Part shown: positions 6,463-7,886 of the stretch, piece after piece
Layout of the letters: each line of letters starts with the position of its first letter
How positions within the stretch are numbered: position 1 is the first letter of the stretch
NCBI GenBank assembly: GCA_028717865.1
Contig: JAQUMZ010000109.1
Span: 1-7,886, forward strand
Source of the DNA: Elusimicrobiota bacterium
GTDB taxonomy: Bacteria > Elusimicrobiota > Elusimicrobia > UBA1565 > UBA9628
Reading direction: 5' to 3'
Length of the DNA: 7,886 bases
The notes under the pieces: model-generated
What the model was told of the DNA's origin: nothing
Database searches by the model: none
Seen by the model: the letters and a program-made list of their open reading frames with translations, nothing else
Program-made: the position numbers and the translations under genes

Positions 6463-6468
6463 TAAAAT
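6463..6468 (+). promoter_or_regulatory. Putative -10 element of the nitroreductase gene
   Basis: TAAAAT lies in a short AT-rich island (CTTTTATAGTAAAATGGAA) between the divergent genes, 9 nt before the ATG at 6478. The predicted transcript would have at most a few untranslated bases. The same GTAAAAT sequence precedes the tRNA gene at 7161-7167. TATAGT at 6458-6463 is an alternative. The minus strand of the same island also reads TATAAA, which could serve the divergent gene. Confidence 0.45.
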
Positions 6469-6477
6469 GGAATTCAA

Positions 6478-7149
6478 ATGCGCCTGATGGCGAGACGCGC
6501 CAGAGAACGGGATTGCGCCGCCGCGGCTGCGGCGGTTGGCGGCCAACGGCGCACGGCCTTGGAGTTTATCTTTGCCCGACGAAGCGTTCGGCGCTTCCGG
6601 CCCGAAGTCCCGCGCCCCGGGGAAGTGCTCGCTCTTCTGCAGGCGGCTATGTCGGCGCCGACCGCTTGCGAGATGAGGCCCTGGCAGTTCATCGTCATCC
6701 GCGACGAGAAAACCCTCGGAAGCCTGCGCGATCTGATCAAATCAGGGCGCTTCCCGGCGCCTTTGGCGATCGCCGTCTGCGGCGCGCCGCGGGCGACCAT
6801 GCCCGATCCCGCCCACTGGCTTCAAGACTGCAGCGCCGCCGTTGAGAATATGCTCATCGCCGCGTCGGGCCTGGGCCTCGGTGCGGTCTGGATCGGCGTC
6901 TACCCCATGGAAGGGCTGGTCGCCGAAGTGCGCCGGCTGCTGGCCATCCCCGCGCCCGTGACGCCCATGGCGCTCGTTTATGTCGGCTATCCGCCGGTTC
7001 ACTACCGCAGCCGCGCCCGCTGCCGCTACGAGGATGAGAAGGTCTCCTACGAACGCTGGCAGAAAGGCCGTCGCAACTGGAGGAAGGACTGGGAGAAATC
7101 CCAGCGCGCAAATTCCGCTCCGGCCTCGGCCATTCCGGTCTCGCCTTGA
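6478..7149 (+). CDS. Nitroreductase family protein
   Basis: A 223-residue cytoplasmic flavoprotein of the FMN-dependent nitroreductase fold, which uses NAD(P)H to reduce nitroaromatics, quinones or other acceptors. The family pattern begins at LEFIFARRSVRRF (28-40, FMN phosphate-binding Arg/Ser). It continues with the FMN-site segment SAPTACEMRPWQF (59-71), a strand PAPLAIAVCG (93-102), the dimer helix with DCSAAVENMLIAASGLGLGAVWIG (117-140), and ALVYVGYPP (165-173). The C-terminal 45 residues are charged and Lys/Arg/Trp-rich. Residues 1-27 are not family-like, and most relatives start close to the LEFIF segment. The true start could therefore be TTG at 6559, but the TAAAAT box at 6463 favours the ATG at 6478. 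The natural substrate is unknown. Confidence 0.88.
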   Translation: MRLMARRARERDCAAAAAAVGGQRRTALEFIFARRSVRRFRPEVPRPGEVLALLQAAMSAPTACEMRPWQFIVIRDEKTLGSLRDLIKSGRFPAPLAIAVCGAPRATMPDPAHWLQDCSAAVENMLIAASGLGLGAVWIGVYPMEGLVAEVRRLLAIPAPVTPMALVYVGYPPVHYRSRARCRYEDEKVSYERWQKGRRNWRKDWEKSQRANSAPASAIPVSP

Positions 7150-7161
7150 GATTTATTGTTG

Positions 7162-7167
7162 TAAAAT
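7162..7167 (+). promoter_or_regulatory. Putative -10 element of the tRNA-Thr gene
   Basis: TAAAAT stands in an AT-rich island (TTTATTGTTGTAAAATAGG) between the nitroreductase stop and the tRNA, 9 nt before tRNA base 1, giving an expected precursor leader of about 3 nt. The only TTGAGA nearby (7146-7151) is just 10 nt away, too close for a -35. Confidence 0.45.
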
Positions 7168-7176
7168 AGGCCCCGC

Positions 7177-7247
7177 GCCCCCGTAGCTCAGTGGCAGAGC
7201 AGCAGTTTTGTAAACTGCCTACCTCGGTTCGATTCCGGGCGGGGGCT
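7177..7247 (+). tRNA. tRNA-Thr (anticodon UGU)
   Basis: A complete cloverleaf of 71 nt. The acceptor stem GCCCCCG/CGGGGGC has 7 perfect pairs. The D stem is GCTC/GAGC with loop AGTGGCA. The anticodon stem is GCAGT/ACTGC with loop TTTGTAA, giving anticodon TGT (7209-7211), which reads ACA threonine codons. The variable loop has 4 nt (CTAC). The T stem is CTCGG/CCGGG with loop TTCGATT and one T-G wobble. The discriminator base is T at 7247. CCA is not encoded (GTT follows), so it must be added after processing. The next gene starts 6 nt downstream, so the two are likely co-transcribed. Confidence 0.96.
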
Positions 7248-7253
7248 GTTTAA

Positions 7254-7886
7254 ATGCTCAAGCTATTCCTTCTGTTGCTGGCCGTCCCGGCCGCGGCCCG
7301 GCCGCCCCGGCTGGTCGCGATCGTCATCGTCGACCAAATGCGCGCGGACTACGTTTCTGACGCCCGGCGCCGCTATCAAGACGGCTTCGCGCGCCTCGAG
7401 CGGGAAGGCGCCGTGTTCACTCAGGCCCGCCACGACCATGTCCCCACCCAAACCCCCACGGGCCACGCCGCCCTGGCCACCGGGCGTTTCCCCGACGAGC
7501 ACGGCATCACCGGCATGTCCTGGTGGGACCACGAGCGCAATGCCTGGCGCCCGGCGTTGTCGGACGAACAAGGCCGGGTTTCCCCGGAGGCGCTGCGCGC
7601 CGAGACCCTCGCCGACGCGCTCAAGAAGAAATCGCCCGATTCCAAGGTCGTCGCGGTATCCGGCAAGGAGCGCGGGGCCGTGCCCATGGGCGGGCTGCGG
7701 GCCGACCTCGTCCTCTGGAACGACAAGGACGCCGGCCGCTTCGTGACCAGCGCCTATTACCCCAAGCCGCCGGCCTGGCTGGAGCGCTTCAACGAGCAAA
7801 ACCAAGTCGAGCCGGAGCGCCGCAAAACCCTCGGCCCCCACCCGCATTTCGACCAGCTGATCCTCAGCCTGGCCCGGACCGCCGTG
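7254..7886 (+). CDS. Exported alkaline phosphatase/phosphodiesterase superfamily protein, 3' partial
   Basis: 211 codons are open to the right edge, so the C-terminus is missing. It belongs to the alkaline phosphatase superfamily, type I phosphodiesterase/PafA-like branch, zinc enzymes that hydrolyse phosphate esters outside the cytoplasm. Residues 1-15 are a signal peptide (MLKLFLLLLAVPAAA). Next come VIVDQMRADY with metal ligand Asp 27, and TQTPTGHAALATG (65-77) with the likely nucleophile Thr 67. HGITGMSWWD (83-92) follows, then SGKERGAVPMGG (136-147), whose Lys 138 and Arg 140 match the Lys/Arg pair of PafA phosphomonoesterases. The Asn usually found in the HGIxxN motif is replaced by Met 88. 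The remaining metal ligands would lie beyond the window. The ATG at 7254 is 6 nt after tRNA-Thr with no Shine-Dalgarno site outside the tRNA itself; it is chosen because it begins the signal peptide. Confidence 0.88.
   Translation, partial: MLKLFLLLLAVPAAARPPRLVAIVIVDQMRADYVSDARRRYQDGFARLEREGAVFTQARHDHVPTQTPTGHAALATGRFPDEHGITGMSWWDHERNAWRPALSDEQGRVSPEALRAETLADALKKKSPDSKVVAVSGKERGAVPMGGLRADLVLWNDKDAGRFVTSAYYPKPPAWLERFNEQNQVEPERRKTLGPHPHFDQLILSLARTAV

Noticed and set aside
7263..7847. Minus-strand open frame opposite the phosphatase
   Set aside because: The plus frame from 7254 encodes clear alkaline phosphatase superfamily motifs with a signal peptide.

Overview
The window is GC-rich bacterial chromosome with strong G/C preference at third codon positions. 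It holds seven protein genes I consider solid (two cut by the window edges), one probable small membrane-protein gene and one tRNA gene. I see no insertion sequence, CRISPR array or phage gene. The organism cannot be fixed from this sequence. The exported nuclease carries a long Ala/Pro-rich stretch between signal peptide and domain, which is compatible with high-GC Elusimicrobiota. The apparently leaderless promoters would also fit Deinococcus-like bacteria. Any phylum assignment is low-confidence inference.

Layout. (1) 3-1882, plus strand: a two-gene operon of an alpha/beta-hydrolase esterase (5' end outside the window) and an ATP-grasp ligase, joined by an ATGA stop/start overlap. (2) 1962-3404, plus strand: an exported endonuclease/exonuclease/phosphatase-fold enzyme with a YNVENLF motif. 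(3) 3468-3788, plus strand: a probable 106-residue single-pass membrane protein whose 3' end overlaps the convergent next gene by 22 bp. (4) 3767-4810, minus strand: a secreted trypsin-fold serine protease with an intact His/Asp/Ser triad. (5) 4979-6391, minus strand: a secreted DUF4139 protein. (6) 6478-7149, plus strand: a nitroreductase-family flavoprotein, divergent from (5). (7) 7177-7247, plus strand: tRNA-Thr(UGU). (8) 7254 to the window end, plus strand: an exported alkaline phosphatase/phosphodiesterase-superfamily enzyme that starts only 6 nt after the tRNA.

The genes do not form one pathway. The esterase and ATP-grasp ligase are the only clear functional unit, plausibly making or modifying a small peptide-like metabolite. 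Four of the others (nuclease, protease, DUF4139 protein, phosphatase) carry N-terminal export signals, so the region is rich in cell-envelope or extracellular functions.

The most interesting signal is regulatory. Three start codons (1962, 3468 and 4810 on the minus strand) each have a -10-like hexamer of the form NATACT exactly 6 nt upstream. This predicts transcripts beginning at or next to the ATG, i.e. leaderless mRNAs. The DUF4139 gene instead has a textbook GGAGGT ribosome binding site, partly buried in a perfect 9-bp hairpin, so two modes of translation initiation appear side by side.
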